The notes below the pieces were generated by a model. That model saw only the letters and a program-made list of their open reading frames with translations, searched no databases and was not told the origin of the DNA. From contig JAGLON010000023.1 in the NCBI GenBank assembly GCA_023138975.1, forward strand, positions 1-64,000: a stretch of DNA of 64,000 bases. Reading direction: 5' to 3'. The DNA is from Candidatus Zixiibacteriota bacterium (GTDB taxonomy: Bacteria; Zixibacteria; MSB-5A5; GN15; JAAZOE01). The translations under genes were made by a program, and so were the position numbers. Below, piece by piece: positions 27,019-36,039 of the stretch. Each line of letters starts with the position of its first letter. Position 1 is the first letter of the stretch.

Positions 27019-28197
27019 CTAAAAAAGATAAGAAAGACCTAAAACAACTCCAAAAACGACCGTTGCCGGCCCGGCCAGCCGGCCAACCATTAGCCTAACC
27101 GGCATTTTAAAATACTCACATGTGACAACCAGACAAGGGTGTGCCGGAGACATAATATACCCAAAATAAACCGAACTGTATAACAGTGCGAAAATTCCCG
27201 GGGTAATTATATCGCCCGATGCCAGATAGATCGGAATAACTATCGATGCCGGCAACTGAACCCGACCGGTAAAAAACCCCAATAAAAACCCGCCACACAT
27301 AGAAAGGGTAAGAATTGGCAAAGGAAGCTGACTGATAGCGGTCCCGGCATTTGTCTGCATAAAAATATGCTGATATAAAAACATTCCGATAATTATCAGT
27401 GAGAAATTCCATGGCCTCATCTTGAAAACTATCTTTTTCATATCAAACGACCGCCGCCGCAGGAGAATGGCCAATAATAATGCCGTTGACACACCTATCA
27501 GTGTTGAAACTGCGCCAATCCCCAGAAGCCGTTTTAACAAAAAATCTGTAATGGGTGCGATGGTAATTATAACCAGTGGAATAGATAAATCTATGGCTGA
27601 AAATCTCCCGATGAAATTCGGCCGCCCATTAACTTTTCTGAGAAAGAAAATATAGCCCAGAATCGCGGCAAGAATTACGACAGGAAACAAGTATAGCATT
27701 GCGACATATAAATCCAGATTGGACATTTTAGTCGCCACGATAAGTGCCGGTTCCAGCGGATAGATCAGGATAAACAAGTGCCGGAACCATACATTAATAA
27801 AACCTTTTAATTCACCATCAACGCCTTTCCCACCAGCCTTGTCGACTATCGGGGCAGATAAAAGCGCTCCACCCGGCATTGGCAGCAGCCCCATTATTGA
27901 AGCGGAAAACGGCAATAAAGTACGCTTGGGAAGTCTAACGTTGTTTATCAAGAGGTCAATCTCACCGCTTTCTTTCATCACACCGCCCAACAGCGGAATG
28001 ATTCCCATCGCAGCCGCAATAATCAACACGGTGGGATCTGACAACGTTTTGGAGATCTGATTAAGGACAGATGAAAACGGCAGAGTAAAAACGCCTAAGA
28101 TTATCGCCCCTCCAATCAGCCCAAGCGGGAGATTTCTTTTCGAGACTATGAGTATCGTTACAAGCGACACAATGAAGCCGGCCCAGGTCCAAAGCAT
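27019..28197 (-). CDS. DUF401-family integral membrane protein
   Basis: About 392 residues from ATG 28197. The frame stays open 63 codons further upstream, but that part is not membrane-like and has no clear ribosome site. Roughly ten hydrophobic segments, starting WTWAGFIVSLVTILIV. The motif GLLPMPGGALLSAPIVDKAG with INVWFRHLF is diagnostic of DUF401 proteins in the ion-transporter superfamily. PAHPCLVVTCEYF near the C-terminus also fits. Probably an anion or carboxylate permease; the substrate is unknown. It lies 126 bp upstream of the GlpX-like gene on the same strand, so they may be cotranscribed. Confidence 0.75.
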   Translation of the reverse strand: MLWTWAGFIVSLVTILIVSKRNLPLGLIGGAIILGVFTLPFSSVLNQISKTLSDPTVLIIAAAMGIIPLLGGVMKESGEIDLLINNVRLPKRTLLPFSASIMGLLPMPGGALLSAPIVDKAGGKGVDGELKGFINVWFRHLFILIYPLEPALIVATKMSNLDLYVAMLYLFPVVILAAILGYIFFLRKVNGRPNFIGRFSAIDLSIPLVIITIAPITDFLLKRLLGIGAVSTLIGVSTALLLAILLRRRSFDMKKIVFKMRPWNFSLIIIGMFLYQHIFMQTNAGTAISQLPLPILTLSMCGGFLLGFFTGRVQLPASIVIPIYLASGDIITPGIFALLYSSVYFGYIMSPAHPCLVVTCEYFKMPVRLMVGRLAGPATVVFGVVLGLSYLF

Positions 28198-28280
28198 AGA
28201 GATATCTATACCTAAAGCCTGAATAAAAGCAAGAGCAAGTTTCAAGATATACAGACAATGATGGCAGGAGACCCTTTGTA

Positions 28281-28308
28281 TTGACAAAATCGATAAAATG
28301 GTTATCTT
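28281..28308 (+). promoter_or_regulatory. Candidate promoter for the propeller/dockerin gene
   Basis: TTGACA (28281-28286), a 16-base spacer and TATCTT (28303-28308), about 175 bases before the ATG at 28485. It would give a long leader. The sequence overlaps the upstream extension of the minus-strand DUF401 frame, which argues for the shorter start of that gene. Confidence 0.4.
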
Positions 28309-28484
28309 TATTAAAGTTATACTTTTCTTCGCATGCAAGTTTATTGCCCAAGGGTTATAAGAACACTGCAAAATAGAGCACTCCAATAAAGTTAGATAAG
28401 GGGCATCTGAGTAGGTTTATCAAACTCTCATTTTTATGACCTGCTTGCAGATTTACTATAAATACTCACCCATCGGGGGATGTT

Positions 28485-31400
28485 ATGAGAAACCTCACTA
28501 TTATATCAGCAATCATGCTGTTGGTTTTGTTTTCTGTCGCAAATTCAACAGATTCACAATCAGGAAATCAGAACAATGAAGGCATAAGCATCGGCGAATT
28601 TCTAACGCCTGACGGTCGTTTTGACATCGAAGCGGCCCGGCAGGCCGGTTTTGAAGGCTCACTTGACATCGAGGGGTTTGATATCATACTCGACCAAAAT
28701 GACGGCGCACCTCTACTGAGTTCACAAGCGGCTAATTCTGTCCCTGATGATCAGTACTGGCATGACATAACCGCACCGGATGTCGGAATGAATAGTATAG
28801 TCAGAACTTTGGCAGTCTACAATGGTGACCTGATTGCCGGGGGACAATTTACGACCGCCGGCGGAGTTCCCGCCAATTATATCGCCTGCTGGGATGGTTC
28901 TACCTGGCAGCCTCTCGGCTCAGGGATGAATAACAGGGTCTACTCGCTGATTGTCTATAATAGTAATCTGATTGCGGCGGGTCAATTCACAACTGCCGGT
29001 GGGACTTCTGCCAACAGAATTGCCCGTTGGGATGGCTCGACCTGGCAACCCCTCAGTACGGGAATGAATAACTGGGTTACCTCATTGTGTGAGTTTAACG
29101 GCAATCTTATCGCCGGGGGATACTTCACGTATGCCGGCGGGTTTTCTTCCTTTTTTATCGCCAGTTGGGATGGTTCGATCTGGTCCCCAATGGGCTCCGG
29201 AATGAATGCCAGCGTTTGGTCGATGACGGAATACAACGGTGATCTGATTGTCGGGGGACAATTCACATATACCGGTGTGGATCCCGCCAACAGAATCGCC
29301 CGTTGGGATGGTTCGTCTTGGCATTCGCTTGGCTCGGGGATGAATGCCAGTGTTTTTGCTGTAACAGCCTATGGTGATGACCTGATTGCCGGGGGAGATT
29401 TTACGACTGCCGGGGGAGTTACTGCCAATTACATTGGCAGCTGGGATGGCTCTGCTTGGCAAGCGATTGGTTCGGGGATGAATGGAACCGTGAATTCTCT
29501 GATGGTAAACGGCGAATTGTTAGCCGGAGGATTTTTCACGACTGCCGGTGGGACTTCTGCTAACAGAATTGCCCGTTGGGATGGTTCGAACTGGCAATCA
29601 CTCAGCTCTGGATTGAATAGTGTCGCGTATTCGATGACGGTCTTTAACGATGAACTCACTATCGGGGGAAGTTTCACGACTGTTGGGGGGATTTCAGCCA
29701 ACTATATCGCCCGCTGGGATGGCAGTACTTTTAAACCACTCGGGTCAGGAATGGATGCACAGATATATGCCTTGGCAATTTATAATGATGATTTGATTGC
29801 TGGAGGTTATTTTACGTCAGCCGGAGGCGGACCGGCATATCTTATTGCTCGGTGGGATGGCTCATCATGGCAACCATTGGGCTCTGGGTTCAGCGGTGGT
29901 ATTTATCCCAATGTTTCGGCGTTAACGGTTTATAATGGTGACCTTATTGCAGGAGGTTATTTCACGAATGCAGGAGGAACAGCAGCGAACAATATTGCAC
30001 GATGGGATGGCTCGACTTGGCAACCGCTTGGAACAGGATTGAGTTCCATAGTATTTGCCTTTACAGTTTATAATGGAAACTTGATTGCCGGTGGCTCCTT
30101 TGAAACGGCTGGTGGTATAACAGTCAATAATATAGCCAGCTGGGATGGTGCGTCGTGGGATTCTCTGAGTTCTGGAACTAACCATACTGTTAAGGCATTG
30201 ACTGTTTATGATGGTGAATTAATTGCAGGTGGTCTTTTTACGCAATGTGGTATATCTTACCACTATTACATTGCCCGTTGGAATGGAACTATCTGGCAAT
30301 CAGTAGGCAATGGAATGAACAGTAATGGTGCAGTGGAGGATTTTGTTGAATATGAAGGAGATCTGGTTGCCGTAGGCCGATTTACGGGAGCCAGCAATGT
30401 TCCTGCCAACTATATTGCCCGGTGGAATGGAAGTGTTTGGGATTCTATTGGTTCAGGAATGGATTATACTGCTGCTGCATTGACTATATACAATGGTGAG
30501 TTAATCGCCGGTGGTTCATTCTCAACAGCAGGAGGAGGAGCCGCAAACAATATAGCTCGTTGGGATGGTTCGGTTTGGCAGCCGCTTGGCTCCGGTGCTA
30601 ATGAAATAGTCAAAGATCTTCTCATCTACAATGATCAATTAGTAATAGCGGGCTTCTTTACAACTGCCGGCGAAAAATCATGTCCATATGTTGCTCTTTG
30701 GGATAAACCGGCAACTGATACCGACGGTGACGGTGATCCCGACATGACCGATCCAGACGATGACAACGACGGTGTGGCTGATGCCTCCGACACAGATTCA
30801 CTTGACCCCTCTATTTGTCAGGATGCGGATGGCGATGGATGCGACGATTGTTCCATCGGCGCTGACGGGTTCTGCCCCAATCCTGATTACGATATAAATA
30901 ACGATGGAACTGATACTGATAGTGATGGAATATGTGATTCCGGTGACACCGACGATGACAATGATGGCGTACCCGACGGCTCGGACACAGATTCACTTGA
31001 CCCCTCAATTTGTCAGGACGTCGATGGCGATGGTTGCGACGACTGTTCCATCGGCGATGACGGTTTCGGACCCAATCCTGATTACGATGTTAATAACGAT
31101 GGTACTGATACCGATAGTGATGGCCTTTGCGATTTAGGTGACACCGACGATGACAATGACGGTGTGCCCGATGGAGCGGATTCCGATCCGTTAGATCCCT
31201 CAATTTGTCAGGACGCGGATAGCGACGGTTGCGACGACTGTTCAGTTGGTGATGACGGTTTTGGACCAAACCCTGATTACGATGTTAATAACGATGGTAC
31301 TGATACCGACTATGATGGTCTTTGCGATTCCGGTGACACCGACGATGACAATGATGGTGTGCCTGACGGAGCGGACACAGATTCACTCGACCCGTCTATT

Positions 31401-32006
31401 TGTCAGGACATCGATGGCGATGGTTGCGACGACTGTTCGATTGGCGATGACGGTTTCGGACCCAATCCTGATTACGATGTGAATAACGATGGATTAGATA
31501 CCGACTCTGATGGTCTGTGTGACTCCGGCGATACCGACGATGACAACGATGGTGTGCCTGACGGAGCGGACACAGATTCACTTGACCCCTCTATTTGTCA
31601 GGATGCGGATGGCGATGGTTGCGATGATTGTTCAGTTGGCGATGACGGCTTTGGACCCAATCCTGATTACGATGTGAATAACGATGGGACTGATACTGAT
31701 ACCGATGGTATTTGTGATTCGGGCGATAACTGTCCGGAGGATTTTAACCCCGATCAGGCAGACAGCGACGGTGATAATATTGGTGATGCCTGCGACTTCC
31801 TCTGCGGTGACGCTAACGGCGACGAAAGCATAAACGTCGGTGATGCGGTCTATATCATCAATTACGCTTTTAAGGGCGGTCCGGCTCCTGACCCAATTGA
31901 AGCTGGTGACGCCAACTGCGATGAATCGTGCAACGTCGGTGATGCGGTCTATATTATTAATTATGCCTTTAAGGGCGGCCCGGTGCCATGTTTTGAATGC
32001 CCGTAA
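28485..32006 (+). CDS. Secreted 14-repeat Rax2/kelch-like propeller with TSP3 array and dockerin-like C-terminus
   Basis: 1173 residues; signal peptide RNLTIISAIMLLVLFSVANS. Residues about 100-745 hold 14 repeats of about 45 residues of the form NGDLIAGG.FTTAGG..AN.IARWDGS.W..LGSGMN, which resemble Rax2/kelch-like propeller blades. About residues 745-1100 are five copies of a 65-residue thrombospondin-3-type block (DTDSDG.CDSGDTDDDNDG, then SICQDADGDGCDDCS), encoded by exact 195-bp periods. Asp-rich loops should bind calcium. A dockerin-like pair (CGDANGDESINVGDAVYII; NCDESCNVGDAVYIINYAFK) ends the protein. GGGGA precedes the ATG and a terminator follows. Extracellular; partner and ligand are unknown. 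Confidence 0.85.
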   Translation: MRNLTIISAIMLLVLFSVANSTDSQSGNQNNEGISIGEFLTPDGRFDIEAARQAGFEGSLDIEGFDIILDQNDGAPLLSSQAANSVPDDQYWHDITAPDVGMNSIVRTLAVYNGDLIAGGQFTTAGGVPANYIACWDGSTWQPLGSGMNNRVYSLIVYNSNLIAAGQFTTAGGTSANRIARWDGSTWQPLSTGMNNWVTSLCEFNGNLIAGGYFTYAGGFSSFFIASWDGSIWSPMGSGMNASVWSMTEYNGDLIVGGQFTYTGVDPANRIARWDGSSWHSLGSGMNASVFAVTAYGDDLIAGGDFTTAGGVTANYIGSWDGSAWQAIGSGMNGTVNSLMVNGELLAGGFFTTAGGTSANRIARWDGSNWQSLSSGLNSVAYSMTVFNDELTIGGSFTTVGGISANYIARWDGSTFKPLGSGMDAQIYALAIYNDDLIAGGYFTSAGGGPAYLIARWDGSSWQPLGSGFSGGIYPNVSALTVYNGDLIAGGYFTNAGGTAANNIARWDGSTWQPLGTGLSSIVFAFTVYNGNLIAGGSFETAGGITVNNIASWDGASWDSLSSGTNHTVKALTVYDGELIAGGLFTQCGISYHYYIARWNGTIWQSVGNGMNSNGAVEDFVEYEGDLVAVGRFTGASNVPANYIARWNGSVWDSIGSGMDYTAAALTIYNGELIAGGSFSTAGGGAANNIARWDGSVWQPLGSGANEIVKDLLIYNDQLVIAGFFTTAGEKSCPYVALWDKPATDTDGDGDPDMTDPDDDNDGVADASDTDSLDPSICQDADGDGCDDCSIGADGFCPNPDYDINNDGTDTDSDGICDSGDTDDDNDGVPDGSDTDSLDPSICQDVDGDGCDDCSIGDDGFGPNPDYDVNNDGTDTDSDGLCDLGDTDDDNDGVPDGADSDPLDPSICQDADSDGCDDCSVGDDGFGPNPDYDVNNDGTDTDYDGLCDSGDTDDDNDGVPDGADTDSLDPSICQDIDGDGCDDCSIGDDGFGPNPDYDVNNDGLDTDSDGLCDSGDTDDDNDGVPDGADTDSLDPSICQDADGDGCDDCSVGDDGFGPNPDYDVNNDGTDTDTDGICDSGDNCPEDFNPDQADSDGDNIGDACDFLCGDANGDESINVGDAVYIINYAFKGGPAPDPIEAGDANCDESCNVGDAVYIINYAFKGGPVPCFECP
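30720..31735 (+). repeat. 195-bp tandem repeats encoding TSP3 blocks
   Basis: The string CCTGATTACGAT recurs at about 30882, 31077, 31272, 31467 and 31662, an exact 195-bp spacing, in five copies of a 65-residue Asp-rich calcium-binding block within the propeller/dockerin gene. The copies differ by a few substitutions. Confidence 0.9.
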
Positions 32007-32053
32007 ATTTGGCTGATGCCAGATAGTGATATTTTGAGGTAGAGCACAAGAAA

Positions 32054-32091
32054 ACCCGGTGGAAAATATATTCTTCTGCCGGGTCTTTTCT
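32054..32091 (+). terminator. Terminator after the propeller/dockerin gene
   Basis: ACCCGG (32054-32059) pairs with CCGGGT (32079-32084), with GGAA/TTCT inside, followed by CTTTTCT. It lies about 50 bases after the stop at 32006. Confidence 0.65.
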
Positions 32092-32190
32092 ATTTTCACG
32101 ATTCTATTTCCGTCTTTACCTTTTGGAGAAAATATCTTACTTTCGGGTATAAGAGACAAATATAGACTTTATTTCAACTGGAGTTTTTTT

Positions 32191-33378
32191 ATGGCCCGAG
32201 CGTTAATACTGTTCTCTGTCGCCCTGCTGATATTAACCGGCATCAGTTTTGCCAATCCTCCGCAATCTCTCGAACAAGCAAAAGTGCTCGCCAAACAGAC
32301 CGGGAAACCGATCCTGATTGAATTTTACCGCGACGACTGAGAATACTGCGCCAAAGCCGCTCGTGAAGCGGAAAATGAACCATCCATGATCAACGCGCTT
32401 AAAGCGGTAGTTCATCTATCTTTAAGCGCACAATATGATGAGGGTCTTAAACTCTCCTCCGATTATCAGGTAGGCAATACGTTCCCGGTATTCATACTAA
32501 CCAATAGTCAGGGCGAAGTAATTTTTCGCTGGGACGGATTTGGCGGAGCCAAACGATTTGTCAATTCGCTCAAGGCTGGTATGGCTGATTTAACTTCAGT
32601 CAAGGAACGTCGGGCCAAAGTCGCCGTCAATCCTAATTACCGAGATGCTCTTCAACTGGCCAAATATTACTCCGATACCCGCCAGTATCTTGATGCCATA
32701 ACGTATTATAAACTGACACAAAAACTCAGCCCGAGCAAACAGGCTAATTACTCATATCAAATATTTTCAAACACTGCCAATGCGGTCTGGACTGACATCT
32801 GGCCCTTTGATTCGGCTATGACCGCCGCTGATGTTGTCCTTAATTATAAGATTAATAAAAATAATATATCTAAATGCGTCAAAGTTCTTGGCCGGGTTGC
32901 CCGCCGCTCAGGAAGAACCAATGACCTGAGGAACTACCTCTATGCCGCATTAGAAGCTACCGCTAATTCGACCGATTCAAAGCTAACCTTGGCTCATCAG
33001 GAATTTGTGATCGATACTATCTTATATATTACCGGTATCGAAGGTCGTGCGACTCGCTCCAAAGAAGCGACCCTCGGAGCCAACTGGCAAAATGACCCAA
33101 AGAAGTTTTACCCTTATGCCAAGTGGTGCCTGGAGAGGAAAGTCAATCTTAATAAAGCCGAAGCTTATGCCCGAACGGCCGCCGACAGAGCCGGTTCCGG
33201 GGCTTTCAAGGGACAGGTACTGCATACTCTGGCAAGTATTTTGGATGTCGTTGGCAAACATAAAGAGGCCGTTCGCATAATGGAAATGTCGGTCGCTGAA
33301 GACCCCACTAATCCGTATTATGCCAAAGAGTTAGATCGTATTCTTATCAACTGGTCAAAAGCGGAAAGTAAACAATAA
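32191..33378 (+). CDS. Probable selenoprotein: exported thioredoxin-fold protein with UxxC motif and TPR-like tail
   Basis: Read straight from ATG 32191 (GGAG eight bases upstream), the frame runs to a signal peptide (ARALILFSVALLILTGISFA) and thioredoxin-like KPILIEFYRDD. It then meets TGA at 32338-32340, continues EYCAKAAREAENEPSM and stays open for 346 more codons to the stop at 33376-33378: 395 residues in all. The TGA is at codon 50, exactly where the first Cys of the expected CxxC active site belongs, giving U50-E-Y-C53. A SECIS-like hairpin follows (32357-32371). After the thioredoxin domain (PVFILTNSQGEVIFRWDGF) come TPR-like helices (about 150-395). A redox role in the periplasm is likely. 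The alternative is a nonsense mutation or sequencing error of TGC/TGT. Restarting at ATG 32386 is unlikely: there is no ribosome site and it would lose the signal and active site. No sel genes are in the window. Confidence 0.75.
32338..32371 (+). promoter_or_regulatory. UGA codon plus SECIS-like hairpin
   Basis: After the UGA (32338-32340), CCGCT (32357-32361) pairs perfectly with AGCGG (32367-32371) around the five-base loop CGTGA (32362-32366). The loop begins 22 bases after the UGA and has G in its second position. Bacterial SECIS elements are known to place a small apical loop with an early G about 16-37 bases after the UGA, inside the coding region. The stem is short, so this is suggestive and not proof. 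Confidence 0.55.
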
Positions 33379-33602
33379 CTTTGCCGTTTAATAAACGGTT
33401 ACAGCAGCAGGAATTATAGGGTAATCATGTCCCAGATCATTCCACTGATGGGGCACATTTTCCCAAAAAAAGTGAATCTTTATAGGCAACCTGGCGTCTT
33501 TATACTACTAACTGTATTGTTTAAACTAATTGGACGAATATATTCTAACAATTGTTGTCCTGTGATAATATAATATTGAAGGCAATTTGGGGGAGGTTTG
33601 TA

Positions 33603-35948
33603 ATGCAGCCTAAAGGCGCTGGTTATAACAAGTTTATTTTCGGCCTCATCACCACTCTTATTTGTTTGGGTTTTAGTGTTATCTCATTTGCCGACGATGG
33701 TTATCCACCGGTTTTTAAACCGGAAGTAAATATTAGCCAGGCTGCGGGTGAGATTAAGATTGACGGTAATCTGGACGATGCCGGATGGAACAATGCGGCA
33801 ATCTGTGATCATTTTGTCGAGAACAAACCCGGAGACCAGATAAAACCTCCAGTCGAGACAAAAGGTTACATTGCATACGATGACAATTATCTCTATGTGG
33901 CGATTGTCTGCTATGACAATCCGGAAGATATTCGCGCGTCATTTTGTGAACGGGACCGCATTTATAACGATGATAATGTCGGCTTCTTTTTCGATACTTA
34001 CGGAGATGGATCCTGGGCTTATACATTAAACGTCAACCCTTATGGCATTCAAGCTGATGGCCTTTGGACCAACGGTTTTGGCGAGGACAGTAAATATGAT
34101 TTAATCTGGAAATCAGCCGGGCAAATTACAGATTCCGGGTATCAGGTTGAGATTGCCATTCCCTTTTCATCACTCAGATTTCCCAATAAGGAAAAACAGA
34201 ACTGGCGCATCGAATTCTGGCGTCACCACTCACGGGATGTTCATCACAATATATCCTGGTCGGCTTATGATAGAGACGAGCCGTGTTGGGCCTGCCAATG
34301 GGGTTACATGAATGGGCTCGAAAATGTCAAGCCGGGCAAGGGAATCGAAATTATTCCTTCATTTGTTGGCATTCAGTCCGGGGAAGCCACGGCTTTCTAC
34401 GACAGTACTGACACAATTATCGATTCACTCATATTCAACAATGACGATGCTGACGCCGATGTGTCATTAAATTTTAAGTATGCCATAACTTCGAGTGCGA
34501 CAATTGAGGCGACTTATAATCCTGATTTCTCTCAAGTAGAAGCCAATGCTGACCAGATTGATGTCAACACAACCGTAGCCTTATTCTTTCCCGAAAAAAG
34601 ACCGTTTTTCCAAGAGGGTCGTGATCTTTTCAGAACCCTGTTTAATACTGTCTATACCCGCTCTATAAACAAACCCGATTTCGCGGCCAAGTTTACTGCC
34701 CGAATCAACCGCACCAGTATCGCGTATCTCGGCGCACACGATGAAGTCAGTCCGTTTATCATCCCATTCGAAGAACACAGTAAAAGTTTCTCACTCGGAA
34801 AATCAACCAGTAATTTCTTCCGCATACGCCAAACATTTGGAGAAAACTCACAGGTTGGTGCATTGGTTACGGACCGGCGCTATGAAGGCGGTGGTTCCGG
34901 TTCGGTGTTAGGACTCGACGGTTCATTCCGTCTGCATCAGAGTCTGAGGTTTAAGATCCAGACTCTCGCCAGCTATATCGAAGAACCGAACGACACATCT
35001 CTGACCGCCAACAGGAAAACCTATGATAACATAAGTGAATCCAATGTCCTGCTAAGTGATTACACCTTTGGCTCGAATGATCAATACACAGCGGGATTCG
35101 ATGGAGAAGAGTTCTGGGGACATGCAGTTACAGGAATTCTGGATTATGAAGTCCGGGATTTGTATATCAGCGCGCGTCTATCACGAATTAGCGATGCCTA
35201 CCGAGCTGATAATGGATTTGAACCCCGTAATAACCGGCAACAGGTATTCTTTATAGCTGATAAAAATTTCTGGTTTGATGGCGGCCTTGTGGAACGTTTC
35301 TCGCCTCAGATATTTGCTGCCCGAATCTGGAACATGGACGGACGCATAAAAGACGAATGGGTCATGGCTGAGTTATCCTATGATCTGCGCAAGTACCAAG
35401 CAAGCTTCGACACCCGTTTCATGATCAGCCACGAAAACTTCGCGGACATTCAATTTGATGACATTTGGAACATCTCACACGATTTTGAATTCGTGCCAAA
35501 TGAATATATCTCCTTCGGTGGAACAATTAACTACGGCAACCGTATCGCCCGATATGCGAAAGTCATGGGTAAGGAGTTCAGTTTCCGTACCGGGATAGAC
35601 TTGCGGCCATTTGACCGCCTTCTTTCTGAGTTTTCTTACAATTATATACAGAGCCGTGCTAACGAGACAAAGGAATTGCTCTTCTCCGGTCACGTCCTGA
35701 GAAATAAAATAAGTCTGCAGCTAAGCCGGGAGCTATCATTCCGTTTTGTTGTCCAGTATAATGAGTTTGAAAAGACCTGGGACTTTGACCCGCTGATTAC
35801 TTATCGTCTCAGCCCGTTCTCGTTGTTTTATATAGGTTCGACGTATGATTATCAGGAGTATACCAACTATCGGCAACTGGGTACCAATGCAACCCGTCTG
35901 TTATCAAGACAGTTTTTCATGAAATTGCAGTATCAATTCCAGTTATAG
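33603..35948 (+). CDS. CBM9-like/DUF5916 outer-membrane protein
   Basis: 781 residues from ATG 33603, chosen because GGGGGAGG lies just before it; the frame is open 17 codons further. Signal peptide region KFIFGLITTLICLGFSVISFA. Residues about 35-240 form a carbohydrate-binding family 9-like domain (IDGNLDDAGWNNA, YDDNYLYVAIVCYD, VEIAIPFSSLRF). The rest is a DUF5916-type beta-barrel (SATIEATYNPDFSQVEAN, LFFPEKRPFFQEGRDLF, aromatic-rich strands), ending FFMKLQYQFQL as expected for an outer-membrane barrel. The family is widespread in Bacteroidetes and relatives without an assigned substrate. Confidence 0.88.
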   Translation: MQPKGAGYNKFIFGLITTLICLGFSVISFADDGYPPVFKPEVNISQAAGEIKIDGNLDDAGWNNAAICDHFVENKPGDQIKPPVETKGYIAYDDNYLYVAIVCYDNPEDIRASFCERDRIYNDDNVGFFFDTYGDGSWAYTLNVNPYGIQADGLWTNGFGEDSKYDLIWKSAGQITDSGYQVEIAIPFSSLRFPNKEKQNWRIEFWRHHSRDVHHNISWSAYDRDEPCWACQWGYMNGLENVKPGKGIEIIPSFVGIQSGEATAFYDSTDTIIDSLIFNNDDADADVSLNFKYAITSSATIEATYNPDFSQVEANADQIDVNTTVALFFPEKRPFFQEGRDLFRTLFNTVYTRSINKPDFAAKFTARINRTSIAYLGAHDEVSPFIIPFEEHSKSFSLGKSTSNFFRIRQTFGENSQVGALVTDRRYEGGGSGSVLGLDGSFRLHQSLRFKIQTLASYIEEPNDTSLTANRKTYDNISESNVLLSDYTFGSNDQYTAGFDGEEFWGHAVTGILDYEVRDLYISARLSRISDAYRADNGFEPRNNRQQVFFIADKNFWFDGGLVERFSPQIFAARIWNMDGRIKDEWVMAELSYDLRKYQASFDTRFMISHENFADIQFDDIWNISHDFEFVPNEYISFGGTINYGNRIARYAKVMGKEFSFRTGIDLRPFDRLLSEFSYNYIQSRANETKELLFSGHVLRNKISLQLSRELSFRFVVQYNEFEKTWDFDPLITYRLSPFSLFYIGSTYDYQEYTNYRQLGTNATRLLSRQFFMKLQYQFQL

Positions 35949-35972
35949 CCAAAAAATAGAATGCCTAAAAAG

Positions 35973-36000
35973 AAGGGCCGTCCGTTTTGGATAGCCCTTT
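35973..36000. terminator. Bidirectional terminator between converging genes
   Basis: AAGGGC (35973-35978) pairs with GCCCTT (35994-35999), with an inner TCC/GGA. The minus-strand reading is followed by CTTTTTAGG, so it best serves the permease gene ending at 36040, and also the barrel gene ending at 35948. Confidence 0.6.
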
Positions 36001-36039
36001 GTGATGTGGTGCAATAGGTAAGTGCACAAGAGATATTTT

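Noticed and set aside
28198-28386. 63-codon N-terminal extension of the DUF401 protein
   Set aside because: The extension is not membrane-like in the family manner, family members start at the first helix, and a plus-strand promoter candidate lies within it. The exact start remains uncertain.
30720-31735. Regular repeats considered as a CRISPR array
   Set aside because: The period is 195 bp with no unique spacers, and the sequence codes in frame for calcium-binding TSP3 blocks.
32191-33378. Reading the 32191 gene as a pseudogene or as two separate genes
   Set aside because: The frame is intact on both sides of the single TGA, which falls at the expected active-site Cys. The downstream ATG at 32386 has no ribosome site. 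A sequencing error remains possible.
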